Positions 28,969 to 37,883 of a stretch of 64,000 nt of DNA are shown piece after piece; within the stretch, counting starts at the first letter, position 1, and each line of letters starts with the position of its first letter. The DNA is taken from NCBI RefSeq assembly GCF_001584165.1, contig NZ_CP013233.1, positions 1,865,791-1,929,790 of the forward strand. The letters run 5' to 3'. A model generated the notes under the pieces. It did no database searches and was not told the DNA's origin. It worked only from the letters and a program-made list of their open reading frames with translations. This stretch comes from Collimonas arenae. Lineage in GTDB: Bacteria > Pseudomonadota > Gammaproteobacteria > Burkholderiales > Burkholderiaceae_D. Both the position numbers and the translations under genes were made by a program.

Positions 28969-29253
28969 ATGGCATTCGGTAAAAAGTTCGATAAAAGCAA
29001 ACTGAAAAACAAGCGTCAACAACAAAACCCGCTGTTCAAGCGCAAGAAATTCTGCCGTTTCACCGCTGCACACGTTGCTAGCGTTGATTACAAAGATATC
29101 GACACGCTCAAGGATTTTGTTCAGGAAAATGGCAAGATCATGCCAGCACGTCTGACCGGCACCAAGGCAATCTATCAACGTCAAGTGGACACTGCGATCA
29201 AGCGCGCGCGTTTCCTGGCGCTGCTGCCATACACCGATCTGCACAACGCTTAA
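28969..29253 (+). CDS. rpsR: 30S ribosomal protein S18 (bS18)
   Basis: A 94-residue basic protein of the 30S platform that pairs with bS6. Family marks are [11 protein letters not shown], the central [25 protein letters not shown], and the C-terminal [24 protein letters not shown] precedes the ATG. It is the third gene of the rpsF operon. Confidence 0.98.
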   Translation: MAFGKKFDKSKLKNKRQQQNPLFKRKKFCRFTAAHVASVDYKDIDTLKDFVQENGKIMPARLTGTKAIYQRQVDTAIKRARFLALLPYTDLHNA

Positions 29254-29279
29254 TTGACGACTTGAAATAGGAGAAAAAC

Positions 29280-29732
29280 ATGCAAGTCATTCTGTTGGAA
29301 AAAGTCGTTAATCTCGGCAATCTGGGTGAAGTTGTTCGCGTCAAGGACGGTTACGCACGTAACTTCCTGATTCCACAACGTATGGCACGTCGTGCTACTA
29401 CTACTGCTATCGCTGAATTCGAAGCGAAGCGCGCTGATCTGGAAAAAGCGGCAGCTGAAAAGCTGGCTGCTTCCCAAGCTCAAGGCGAGAAACTGAACGG
29501 CCTGACCGTGCAGATTTCGCAAAAATCGGGTGTTGATGGCCGTTTGTTCGGTTCCGTCACCAACTTCGATATCGCTGAAGCGTTGACGAAGCAAGGTTTT
29601 GCTGTTGAAAAAGCGCAAGTTCGCCTGCCGAACGGCCCGCTGAAGATCACTGGCGAACACGCTGTTGCAGTTGCATTGCACACTGACGTTGTCGTCGACA
29701 TCGTTGTTGCAGTCATTGGCGAGCACGTTTAA
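29280..29732 (+). CDS. rplI: 50S ribosomal protein L9 (bL9)
   Basis: A 150-residue protein with the canonical N-terminal rRNA-binding domain ([30 protein letters not shown], here quoted only in part of its conserved core [19 protein letters not shown]), a long connecting helix rich in Ala, Glu and Lys, and a C-terminal domain ([18 protein letters not shown]). It is the last gene of the operon, ended by the terminator at 29765, and AGGAG precedes the ATG. Confidence 0.98.
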   Translation: MQVILLEKVVNLGNLGEVVRVKDGYARNFLIPQRMARRATTTAIAEFEAKRADLEKAAAEKLAASQAQGEKLNGLTVQISQKSGVDGRLFGSVTNFDIAEALTKQGFAVEKAQVRLPNGPLKITGEHAVAVALHTDVVVDIVVAVIGEHV

Positions 29733-29764
29733 TAAGCTGTTGGCAAAAAAATATTGCAGGAATA

Positions 29765-29792
29765 AAAAAGCCGGGTTTTCCCGGCTTTTTTT
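29765..29792 (+). terminator. Rho-independent terminator after rplI
   Basis: AAAAAGCCGGG (29765-29775) pairs with CCCGGCTTTTT (29780-29790) around a TTTT loop, and the T-run continues to 29792. It ends the rpsF-priB-rpsR-rplI operon just before the dnaB promoter. Confidence 0.93.
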
Positions 29793-29804
29793 ATGTCCTT
29801 TATT

Positions 29805-29833
29805 TTGGGCGCAGTGGGCGAAACAGGTATAAT
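29805..29833 (+). promoter_or_regulatory. Sigma-70 promoter for dnaB
   Basis: TTGGGC (29805-29810) and a perfect TATAAT (29828-29833) are separated by 17 bases. The -10 box ends only seven bases before the dnaB ATG at 29841, so the transcript should begin at or next to the start codon. Confidence 0.75.
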
Positions 29834-29840
29834 TCGCGCC

Positions 29841-31241
29841 ATGAAAGCACCTTCTAAAGCACCATCAGATCCACAGCTTGACTCCCTCCGCGTACCACCC
29901 CATTCAATCGAAGCTGAGCAGTCCGTTTTAGGAGGACTGCTGCTGGATAATGCGGCCTGGGACAAGATCGCCGACTTTGTGAACGCCGACGATTTCTATC
30001 GCTACGACCATCGGATTATTTTCCAGCACATGGTCAAGCTGATCAACAGCACCAAGCCAGCCGACGTCATCACCGTTTTCGAATCGTTGAGCGGAACCGG
30101 CAAGGCTGAGGAAGTTGGTGGGCTGACTTATCTCAACGCACTTGCCCAAAACACCCCATCCGCGGCCAATATCCGTCGTTACGCCGAAATCGTGCGCGAC
30201 CGTGGCGTGCTGCGAAAACTGATTACCGTGGCCGATGAAATTTCCGGTCAGGCATTCAGCCCACAGGGCAAGGAAGTCAAGCAGATGCTGGACGAGGCGG
30301 AATCCAAGATTTTTGCGATTGCTGAAGAAGGCGCGCGTGGCGCCCAGGGTTTCCAGGAAATCCAGCCTCTGCTGACGCAGGTGGTGGAGCGTATCGATGA
30401 ACTCTACAACCGCGATAACCAGAGCGACATCACCGGCGTATCGACCGGCTTCATCGATCTCGACAAGATGACCTCCGGCCTGCAAAAGGGCGACCTGGTG
30501 ATTGTGGCGGGACGGCCGTCGATGGGTAAGACAGCATTCTCGGTGAATATCGGTGAAAACGTCGCGCTCGACAGCGGCTTGCCGGTGGCGATCTTTTCGA
30601 TGGAAATGGGCGGCGCGCAGCTCGCCATGCGTATGCTGGGTTCAGTCGGCAAGCTCGACCAGCATCGCCTGCGCACTGGTCGCCTGAATGATGAAGACTG
30701 GCCGCGCCTGACCCATGCGATCCAGAAGATGAACGATGCACAGTTGTTCATCGATGAAACGCCAGCGTTGAGCTCTATTGAATTGCGTGCGCGGGCGCGG
30801 CGCCTGTCGCGCCAGTGCGGCACGCTGGGCTTGATCATTATCGATTACTTGCAGCTGATGTCGGCGAATAATGCCGGTGAAAATCGCGCAACTGAAATTT
30901 CTGAAATTTCGCGGAATTTGAAGGGGTTGGCGAAGGAGTTGCAATGTCCGGTGATTGCCTTGTCGCAGCTTAATCGCTCACTTGAGCAACGTCCTAACAA
31001 ACGTCCGGTCATGTCCGACTTGCGTGAATCCGGCGCTATCGAACAGGATGCCGACGTTATCCTGTTCATCTATCGCGACGAAGTGTATAACCCCGATTCG
31101 CAGGAAAAAGGTACTGCCGAAATCATCATCGGCAAGCAGCGTAACGGGCCTATCGGCAGCGTGCGGCTGAGTTTCCTCGGCCAGTATACAAAATTCGACA
31201 ATTACGTCGGTAATTTGGATGCACCGTACGGCGGAGATTGA
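29841..31241 (+). CDS. dnaB: Replicative DNA helicase DnaB
   Basis: The hexameric helicase unwinds DNA at the replication fork. The ATG at 29841 gives 466 residues, close to the E. coli length. The N-terminal domain starts around PPHSIEAEQSVLGGLL (19-34); the RecA-like domain has Walker A GRPSMGKT at 224-231, Walker B IIIDYLQLM, and the DnaB motif SQLNRSLEQRPNKRP. The in-frame ATG at 29793 lies within the terminator and upstream of the promoter and is rejected. No ribosome-binding site precedes the chosen ATG, which fits a leaderless message. Confidence 0.96.
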   Translation: MKAPSKAPSDPQLDSLRVPPHSIEAEQSVLGGLLLDNAAWDKIADFVNADDFYRYDHRIIFQHMVKLINSTKPADVITVFESLSGTGKAEEVGGLTYLNALAQNTPSAANIRRYAEIVRDRGVLRKLITVADEISGQAFSPQGKEVKQMLDEAESKIFAIAEEGARGAQGFQEIQPLLTQVVERIDELYNRDNQSDITGVSTGFIDLDKMTSGLQKGDLVIVAGRPSMGKTAFSVNIGENVALDSGLPVAIFSMEMGGAQLAMRMLGSVGKLDQHRLRTGRLNDEDWPRLTHAIQKMNDAQLFIDETPALSSIELRARARRLSRQCGTLGLIIIDYLQLMSANNAGENRATEISEISRNLKGLAKELQCPVIALSQLNRSLEQRPNKRPVMSDLRESGAIEQDADVILFIYRDEVYNPDSQEKGTAEIIIGKQRNGPIGSVRLSFLGQYTKFDNYVGNLDAPYGGD

Positions 31242-31415
31242 TTTTCGTTGTTTTTTGTCAACGCTGGCAGCACAGAAATCCTTAAAACCTGTTTAGCAAC
31301 AAATGAGCGAGCCTGATATATTTCAGTTTCGTGACATTTCTTTGCTTTAAATCAAGTTATTTAGTTGGTAGTTAGTAGTTTGTAGATTCAGCTTAACCTC
31401 AGAAGAGAGAAAAAC

Positions 31416-32042
31416 ATGTTTGGACGATTGATGCCCACCGAGGGCAAATTCTTTGAGCTCTTTAATCAGCATGCGGAGTTATGCGTCAAGGGTGCCAAGG
31501 AAATGGTGGCGTTAATGACGAATTTCGACGACCTGGAGATTCGTGTGCATGCAATCGAAGGCATTGAAAAGCAGGCCGACCAGGTCACGCACAATGCCAT
31601 CGACATGTTGCACAAGACGTTCATCACGCCGATCGATCGCGACGATATCCATCAGTTGATCACCCGTATGGACGACATTCTCGATTTACTCGAGGATGCG
31701 GCACAGACCATCTCTCTGTATGACATCAAGGCCATTACGCCGGAAGCCAAGCGTCTCGCTGAACTGTGCCTGGGCTGCGCGGAGAAGGTCAAGTCGGCTG
31801 TCGGCCTGCTGCACAATATGGACAATTCGCGCGAAATCCTGGCAATTTGCGTCGAAATCGATCGCCTGGAGTCGGATGCCGATCACGTGATGCGCGCGGC
31901 CATGTCTAAGCTGTTCCGCGACGAACCTGATGTACGTACCCTGATCAAGCTCAAGGCGATCTACGAAATCCTGGAAACGGTCACCGACCGCTGCGAGGAT
32001 GTCGCCAATATCATTGAAGGCATCATCGTAGAAAATGCCTGA
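31416..32042 (+). CDS. DUF47/PhoU-like protein associated with Pit
   Basis: A 208-residue helical protein of the DUF47 (PhoU-like) family. It has PhoU-style metal motifs, such as the EGIEKQADQVTHNAID region near residues 49-64 and ESDADHVMRAAMSKL in the second half, plus DRCEDVANIIEGII at the C-terminus. Members are normally encoded right before pit phosphate transporters and are thought to regulate them. Here pit follows 158 bases downstream. AGAAGAGAG precedes the ATG. Confidence 0.9.
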   Translation: MFGRLMPTEGKFFELFNQHAELCVKGAKEMVALMTNFDDLEIRVHAIEGIEKQADQVTHNAIDMLHKTFITPIDRDDIHQLITRMDDILDLLEDAAQTISLYDIKAITPEAKRLAELCLGCAEKVKSAVGLLHNMDNSREILAICVEIDRLESDADHVMRAAMSKLFRDEPDVRTLIKLKAIYEILETVTDRCEDVANIIEGIIVENA

Positions 32043-32200
32043 TGCAGAGTAGGGCGGTAGCGGCCTGGGCCGATACCGCGTTGTTCTTCCAATTCGACTT
32101 AAAACGATTACCGGGCGCCGAGCACGTTGCCCGATCTGGCGGGGGCCACAAGCGCCTGCCGAATTGACGTAATCTCAAAAAACGACGACACGACCTATTC

Positions 32201-33211
32201 ATGCACACCCTTCAAATCAGTATTTACGTTCTCGTCTTCCTCATTGCACTGGCGCTGGTATTCGACTTCATGAACGGTTTTCATGATGCGGCGAATGCCA
32301 TCGCTACGGTGGTTTCGACCGGCGTCCTGAAACCACAACAGGCGGTTGCCATGGCAGCCCTGTTCAACTTTATCGCCATTGCGGTATTCCAGCTGCACGT
32401 TGCCGCAACTGTCGGCAAGGGCACCATCGATCCAAACGTGGTCGATCACTATGTGGTGTTCGGCGCTCTGGTTGGCGCCATCTGCTGGAATATTCTGACC
32501 TGGTACTACGGCATCCCCTCATCTTCTTCGCATGCATTGATTGGCGGTTTGGTTGGCGCGGCAGTGGCGAAAGCCGGTACCGGCTCGCTGATCTCGGCCG
32601 GCCTGATCAAGACCATTGCTTTCATCGTATTGTCGCCGCTGCTGGGCTTTGTGTTCGGCTCCATCATGATGGTGCTGGTCTCGTGGATTTTCGTGCGTTC
32701 GACCCCGCGCAAGGTCGACAAATGGTTCCGTCGCCTGCAACTGGTATCTGCTTCCATGTACAGCTTGGGACACGGCGGCAACGATGCGCAAAAAACCATC
32801 GGCATCATCTGGATGTTGTTGATAGCGACCGGATTTTCGCAAGCCACCGACAGCTTGCCGCCATGGTGGGTGATCATTTCTTGCTATAGCGCGATCAGCT
32901 TGGGGACATTGTTTGGCGGTTGGCGCATTGTCAAGACGATGGGGCAAAAAATCACCAAACTGAAGCCAGTAGGCGGCTTTTGCGCAGAAACCGGCGGTGC
33001 GATCACGCTGTTCCTGGCAACCATGCTGGGCGTGCCGGTGTCGACCACCCACACCATTACCGGCGCCATCGTCGGTGTTGGCGCAGCGAAGCGTGTTTCG
33101 GCGGTGCGCTGGGGTGTCGCTGGAAATATCGTCTGGGCCTGGGTGCTGACGATTCCGGCGTCCGCCTTCATGGCTGCAATTGCCTGGTGGATCGGCAAGC
33201 ATATTTTGTAA
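32201..33211 (+). CDS. pit: Low-affinity inorganic phosphate transporter Pit
   Basis: A 336-residue PiT-family symporter for metal-phosphate with about ten membrane helices. The twin PiT signatures are visible: FDFMNGFHDAANAIATVVSTG in the N-terminal half (core GFHDAANAIATVVSTG, about 27-42) and GGNDAQKTIGIIWMLL in the second half, along with PVSTTHTITGAIVG near the end. It forms a unit with the DUF47 gene upstream and is closed by a strong terminator. It gives the cell a second phosphate route beside the Pst system in the same window. Confidence 0.95.
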   Translation: MHTLQISIYVLVFLIALALVFDFMNGFHDAANAIATVVSTGVLKPQQAVAMAALFNFIAIAVFQLHVAATVGKGTIDPNVVDHYVVFGALVGAICWNILTWYYGIPSSSSHALIGGLVGAAVAKAGTGSLISAGLIKTIAFIVLSPLLGFVFGSIMMVLVSWIFVRSTPRKVDKWFRRLQLVSASMYSLGHGGNDAQKTIGIIWMLLIATGFSQATDSLPPWWVIISCYSAISLGTLFGGWRIVKTMGQKITKLKPVGGFCAETGGAITLFLATMLGVPVSTTHTITGAIVGVGAAKRVSAVRWGVAGNIVWAWVLTIPASAFMAAIAWWIGKHIL

Positions 33212-33236
33212 CAACTGATCGACTGGATGGCAAAAG

Positions 33237-33270
33237 GCGGCGCATCGTTAATGATGCGCCGCTTTTTTTT
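33237..33270 (+). terminator. Rho-independent terminator after pit
   Basis: GCGGCGCATC (33237-33246) and GATGCGCCGC (33253-33262) form a perfect 10-base stem with loop GTTAAT, followed by eight T. The stem closely resembles that of the terminator at 46562. Confidence 0.93.
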
Positions 33271-33427
33271 GCCTTTCGTTCTGAAAAGGTTTGATGGTCA
33301 CCTCCCCATTTTTCTCGCAGTCCCGGGTAAAACGTGCGATTATTTCTATATGGCCATTGTTTTATGGCAACTAACTGGGAATTAACAACCAAGGCGCAAA
33401 TGTTGTGTATTGACGGAGGACTTCACC

Positions 33428-36117
33428 ATGTTGTTTCTACGCAAGAAAGAAATCGCCAGTGTAATCATCGTATTTACCGGAGGGGCGGTGGCTGCCCCAT
33501 CGCATGCCGCATGCAGCAACAATGTGCCCGCCAGCGGCGTCTCGGTAAACTGCTCTGGTAACGTTACTACGCCGGTTCTTGCGCAGACTGGCAGCAGTAG
33601 CGTCGCCGTCACCCTGGATTCGACTGTCGTTGCCAACATCGCGCGCAGCACCAGCCCCATCGCTTTTAGCGTCGACACTTCTAGCACCATCGTCAACAAT
33701 GGCAGCGTGACGCTGACTGGCGGGGGGGCACTGGCGGCAATCGTGGTGCGGTATTGCTGGGTGTGAATAACAACAACCAGTTGACCAATACGACCCAAGG
33801 CAGCATTACTACAACAGGCGCTTTTAACGATGGCATGGCCGCTAACGGCAGCGGTAATATGCTGATCAATCAAGGCTCCATTTCGACGTCTGGCCCAAAT
33901 GCCTATGGCATATCGGCAGCCTGGGGGCAGACCAATGTCGGGCAATCGAACAACAACGTCAATAATTCGGGGATGGTCACGACTTCGGGCAGTAATGCGC
34001 GCGCCATCTCGATCCTCGGCGGTAACGGCACCGTCACCAATAGCGGCAATTTATCGACCAGCGGCGCCAGCAGCACCACGGTGTATATGCAGGGCAACAA
34101 CGACAAGCTGGTCAACAGCGGCAGCATCAATGCTTCAGGCAACGGTTCCGAAGCGGTGTTCTCGAACACGGTCAGCTCCGGTTTTAACGCCAGTATCGAG
34201 AATCAGGCCGGAGGCCAGATCATCAGCCAGCAAGGCATCGGCATTCGAACCTTGAATGGCGCCACTACTGTCATCAATGCGGGTCTTGTGCAGAGCGGTG
34301 TTGGTACTGCGATCTCGATGGGGCGTGGCAGCAATACGCTGGTATTGCAAACTGGTTCGGTGATCAATGGTACAGCCGATGGTGGCGGAAATGCCGGTAC
34401 CAGTCTGGTGTTACAAGGATCCGGCACGGCATCGAATACTTTCACGAATTTCGCAATCTTGCTGGCGCAGGGAAGTAACTGGACCTGGAGCGGCAACGGC
34501 ACGTTCACTACGGCGCAAATCCAGAGCGGCATGTTCAATCTGACCGGCACCCTTGGCGGAGCAACCACGATTTCGGCGGGCGCCACGCTGGCCGGCAGCG
34601 GCGGCACTGTGGCGGGTAACCTGCTTAATCAGGGGACCTTGCATCCCGGCGTCGGCGACGGCACCGGCGGGTTAGCGGTGACTGGCAACTACACGCATGC
34701 GGCCAATGCGATATTTCAGACCGAAGCGTCACCGGTTTCCGCCGGCTTGCTGATCGTAGGCGGCAGCGCTAGCCTGCTGGGTGGCACCGTTAATGCCACC
34801 ATGTTGCCAGGAGCCTATGCGGATCAGGTAAAGTTGCCGATTGTCACCGGCGCTGGCGGCGTGACTGGCAATTTCAGTCAGCTGCAAGCGAATGCCACAG
34901 CCTTGCTGACGCCGACCTTGGAGTATGACAATGGTCATGCCTACCTCGTCATTACGCGAGCTCCGATTACCACCGTGGTACCAAACGGGAATGACTCGGC
35001 CATCGGTCAAGCCATCGACAGCAGCCGTCCGCAGGTCACACCGGCAAATCCGACGCCGGCTCCTGTTACGCCGGGTGGTGTGCCGGTCGCCAGCGGTGAG
35101 TTGGCGGCCACTGTGGATGCGCTCAATCTGATGGATAAAGATGATCTGAAGGCTACTGTCGGCAGCCTGACCGGCGGTATACACGCGACTTTCTCGCAAC
35201 TTGCCTTGCGTGAAAACGATCTGTTCGGCCGGGCGCTGTCGATGCGCCTGGATACCCAGCGAGAAGGCGAGCGAAAGGATAGCGACAATGGCGTGTGGGT
35301 TCGGCCGTATGGATCTTTCGGGAAATTGAGTGCGACTGGAGATACCGCAGGCGCGCGCTATAAAATCGGTGGCATCAGTGCCGGTGCTGACCGTGTAGTG
35401 GGAACCGACTGGATCGTCGGCGGTGGTCTCGATTATGCACATATGCAGGCAGATTTCGATGACTATAACGGCAAGGGCAAGCTCGACAGCTATAAGATCG
35501 GCGCGTATGCCAGCTATGCCCCGGGGCCTTTTTATGTCGACACCATCGCCAGCTATGCAATCCAGAATACCCAGATCCAGCGCGATGTACTGACCGGAAC
35601 CGGCAGCCTGCGTGCGCAGGGCTCTTATGACGGCCGCCAGGCCAGCTTGTACGGCGAGTCGGGCTATCGCATCAAGCTGGATCAACAAACCGTATTGCAG
35701 CCTTTCGGTGCTTTGCATTACACGCGTTTGCGTCAGGACGGATTTACCGAAACCGATGCCGACAATCTTGGCATTTCGGGCCAGGCGAATACGCTCAACA
35801 GCCTGCGCAGCAGCATCGGCGTCAGGCTGAGCAGCGATCTGGCGCTTTCTAGCGGGGTCCTAACTTTTGGCGCGCAATTGCGCTGGATGCATGAATTCAT
35901 GGATGCGCAGGCACAGTATCAGGCCACCTTGATCGGTGCGCCTGGTAGTCCGTTCACCGTAAAAGGCGTGGATTTCGGGCGTGATGCCGCGCTGGTTGGT
36001 GTCAATCTTTCTTACGCAGCGACGGCGCGCCTGAACCTGTTTGCCGATTACGATTTCCAGACGGAGTCGCACAACCAGGTCAATCGGATTACCGCCGGCT
36101 TGCGTTACCTGTGGTGA
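33428..36117 (+). CDS. Autotransporter (type Va) with frameshift at a G7 run
   Basis: Read as one gene with a +1 correction, this encodes about 896 residues: a signal peptide (cut near SHA-A), a passenger of repetitive Asn/Gly/Ser/Thr-rich strands (VNNSG, VTNSGNLSTSG, LVNSGSINASG) with beta-helix character, a TPAPVTPGG linker, and a C-terminal beta-barrel from about 34 residues after 35160 to the final aromatic residue (GLRYLW). GGAGG lies before the ATG at 33428. The frame breaks at GGGGGGG (33722-33728): frame 2 stops at 33766, and the passenger continues in the +1-shifted frame. Eight or five G would restore the reading frame. It is probably a surface adhesin. Confidence 0.85.
33722..33728 (+). 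repeat. Poly-G tract (G7) in autotransporter coding sequence
   Basis: Seven consecutive G lie about 98 codons into the autotransporter gene exactly where the reading frame switches. In this state the protein would be truncated after about 112 residues. Such runs are hot spots both for slipped-strand phase variation and for sequencing errors. Confidence 0.75.
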
Positions 36118-36157
36118 TGGGGAGGGGCCGCACAATATAATTCTGGCCCCACAAATG

Positions 36158-36196
36158 ACGAGATCGATGCGGCTTGTGCGGCGGCATCGATCTCGT
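36158..36196. terminator. Bidirectional hairpin between autotransporter and emrB
   Basis: ACGAGATCGATGC (36158-36170) and GCATCGATCTCGT (36184-36196) form a perfect 13-base stem with a 13-base loop between the convergent genes. A smaller GGGGCC/GGCCCC stem lies just before it (36124-36150). T-runs are weak, so the mode of termination is not certain. Confidence 0.6.
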
Positions 36197-36233
36197 TGGT
36201 TTCAGGCGGGCATCAGGTACCCATCGGCATCCG

Positions 36234-37811
36234 TCAGTGGGCGCCGCCGGCGTCGACTGGTACGCTGGAACGCTGCGGTTTGGTCAGCCACACCAGCGCG
36301 ATCAGCATCACGAACAATACCGCCGAGATCCAGAAAATATCAGTGGCGCCCTGGGTCGCAGCTTTCACTGAAATCAGTCGGTCGACAGTGGCCCAGGCAG
36401 CCGGCTCCGGCATGCCTTGCGCGGTGAGGTTGTGTACCGCATCGGTAAATGCCGGATTGTGCGGTCCGGTGAACTCAGTTAATTGCGAGTGATGCAGCGA
36501 TGTGCGGCGATCCCACAAGGTACTGGTGATCGAGGTGCCCATGCCACCGAACATGATACGCACGAAATTCGACAAGCCTGCTGCGGAAGGAATCTTGTCA
36601 GGCGGTTGGCCGGACAGGATGATCGAAGTCAGTGGAATGAAGAACATGGCCATCGCTGCACCCTGGATGATGGTCGGAATCATCAGCGTAAAGGTGTCGA
36701 CATTCTCGGTGAACTGGGAGCGCAGGTAGAACACGACTGCAAAGATGAAGAAGGCGGTGCTGGCAACCCAGCGCGCATCGATCTTGGGCAGCAGCTTGCC
36801 GATGAAGGGCGACAGGATGATCGCGAAGATACCCACCGGCGCCATCACTTCGCCGGCCAGCGTGGCCGTATAGCCAAGCGTGGTCTGCAGCCACAAGGGC
36901 AGGATCACCAGGCCGCCGAACATCAAGCCGTAACCAACCGAAATGGCGATCACGCCGCCGCTGAAGTTGCGGCTTTTGAACAGTCGCAGATCGACCACTG
37001 GATGGTCGTCGCCCAGTTCCCAGATGACGAAGTAGATGAAGGCAACCAGCGCAACGACGCCCAGTATCACGATGGTCGACGAATTGAACCAGTCGAGTTC
37101 CTTGCCCTTGTCCAGCATGATCTGCAGCGAGCCGACCCAGATCACCAGTAGCGCCAGCCCGACTTTATCGATAGGCAGCTTGTAGGTGACTGATTCACGC
37201 TTGTGGTAGATCGACCAGGTGGCCCATGCGGCAAACACGCCGACTGGAATGTTGATGTAGAAAATCCATGGCCAAGTGTAATTGTCTGAAATCCATCCAC
37301 CCAGCAGTGGCCCCATGACTGGCGCCACCAGGGTGGTCATTCCCCAGAAGGCCAGGGCCATGCCGCTCTTTGAGGGCGTGTAGCTGGATAGCAGCAGTGA
37401 CTGCGACAACGGAATCATCGGTCCGGCGACGGCGCCTTGAAGCACCCGTGCCGCGATCAATACTTCCATGCTGGGAGCCAGGCCGCACAGGATGGATGAC
37501 AGCACGAACAGGATGATCGATGTGACAAACAGGCGAACCTGGCCAAAGCGCTGAGTCAGCCAGCCGGTCAGCGGCACCGAGATGGCATTGGCGACCGCAA
37601 ACGAAGTGATGACCCAGGTGCCTTGCTGCGGCGACACGCCGAGGTCGCCGGAAATGGCGGGAATGGAAACGTTGGCAATCGACGAATCGAGCACGTTCAT
37701 GAACACGGCCAGCGATAAAGCTACCGTACCCATGACGAGATTGCCGCCGGTGAGCGGCGGCAGTGGTTGCGATGGCGGCCGTGCGGGCGCTGCCGGTTTT
37801 GGGGAACTCAT
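36234..37811 (-). CDS. emrB: DHA2-family MFS multidrug efflux transporter, EmrB-type
   Basis: A 525-residue proton-driven exporter with about 14 membrane helices, typical of DHA2. Motif A is seen in TGWLTQRFGQVRLF, motif C in GPLLGGWI, and the N-terminal DSSIANVSIPAI (helix 1) contains the acidic residue usual in this family. A proline-rich cytoplasmic N-terminus of about 25 residues precedes helix 1. It is the last gene of the marR-OMF-emrA-emrB operon, 72 bases after emrA. Together with EmrA and the outer-membrane factor it should export hydrophobic drugs directly to the outside. Confidence 0.93.
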   Translation of the reverse strand: MSSPKPAAPARPPSQPLPPLTGGNLVMGTVALSLAVFMNVLDSSIANVSIPAISGDLGVSPQQGTWVITSFAVANAISVPLTGWLTQRFGQVRLFVTSIILFVLSSILCGLAPSMEVLIAARVLQGAVAGPMIPLSQSLLLSSYTPSKSGMALAFWGMTTLVAPVMGPLLGGWISDNYTWPWIFYINIPVGVFAAWATWSIYHKRESVTYKLPIDKVGLALLVIWVGSLQIMLDKGKELDWFNSSTIVILGVVALVAFIYFVIWELGDDHPVVDLRLFKSRNFSGGVIAISVGYGLMFGGLVILPLWLQTTLGYTATLAGEVMAPVGIFAIILSPFIGKLLPKIDARWVASTAFFIFAVVFYLRSQFTENVDTFTLMIPTIIQGAAMAMFFIPLTSIILSGQPPDKIPSAAGLSNFVRIMFGGMGTSITSTLWDRRTSLHHSQLTEFTGPHNPAFTDAVHNLTAQGMPEPAAWATVDRLISVKAATQGATDIFWISAVLFVMLIALVWLTKPQRSSVPVDAGGAH

Positions 37812-37883
37812 GAAGGCATTCCGGTAAGGGTTCGCATGGCGGATGCCGTCATGACGGCATCCGGCAGGGCAGTCGGCACAAGC

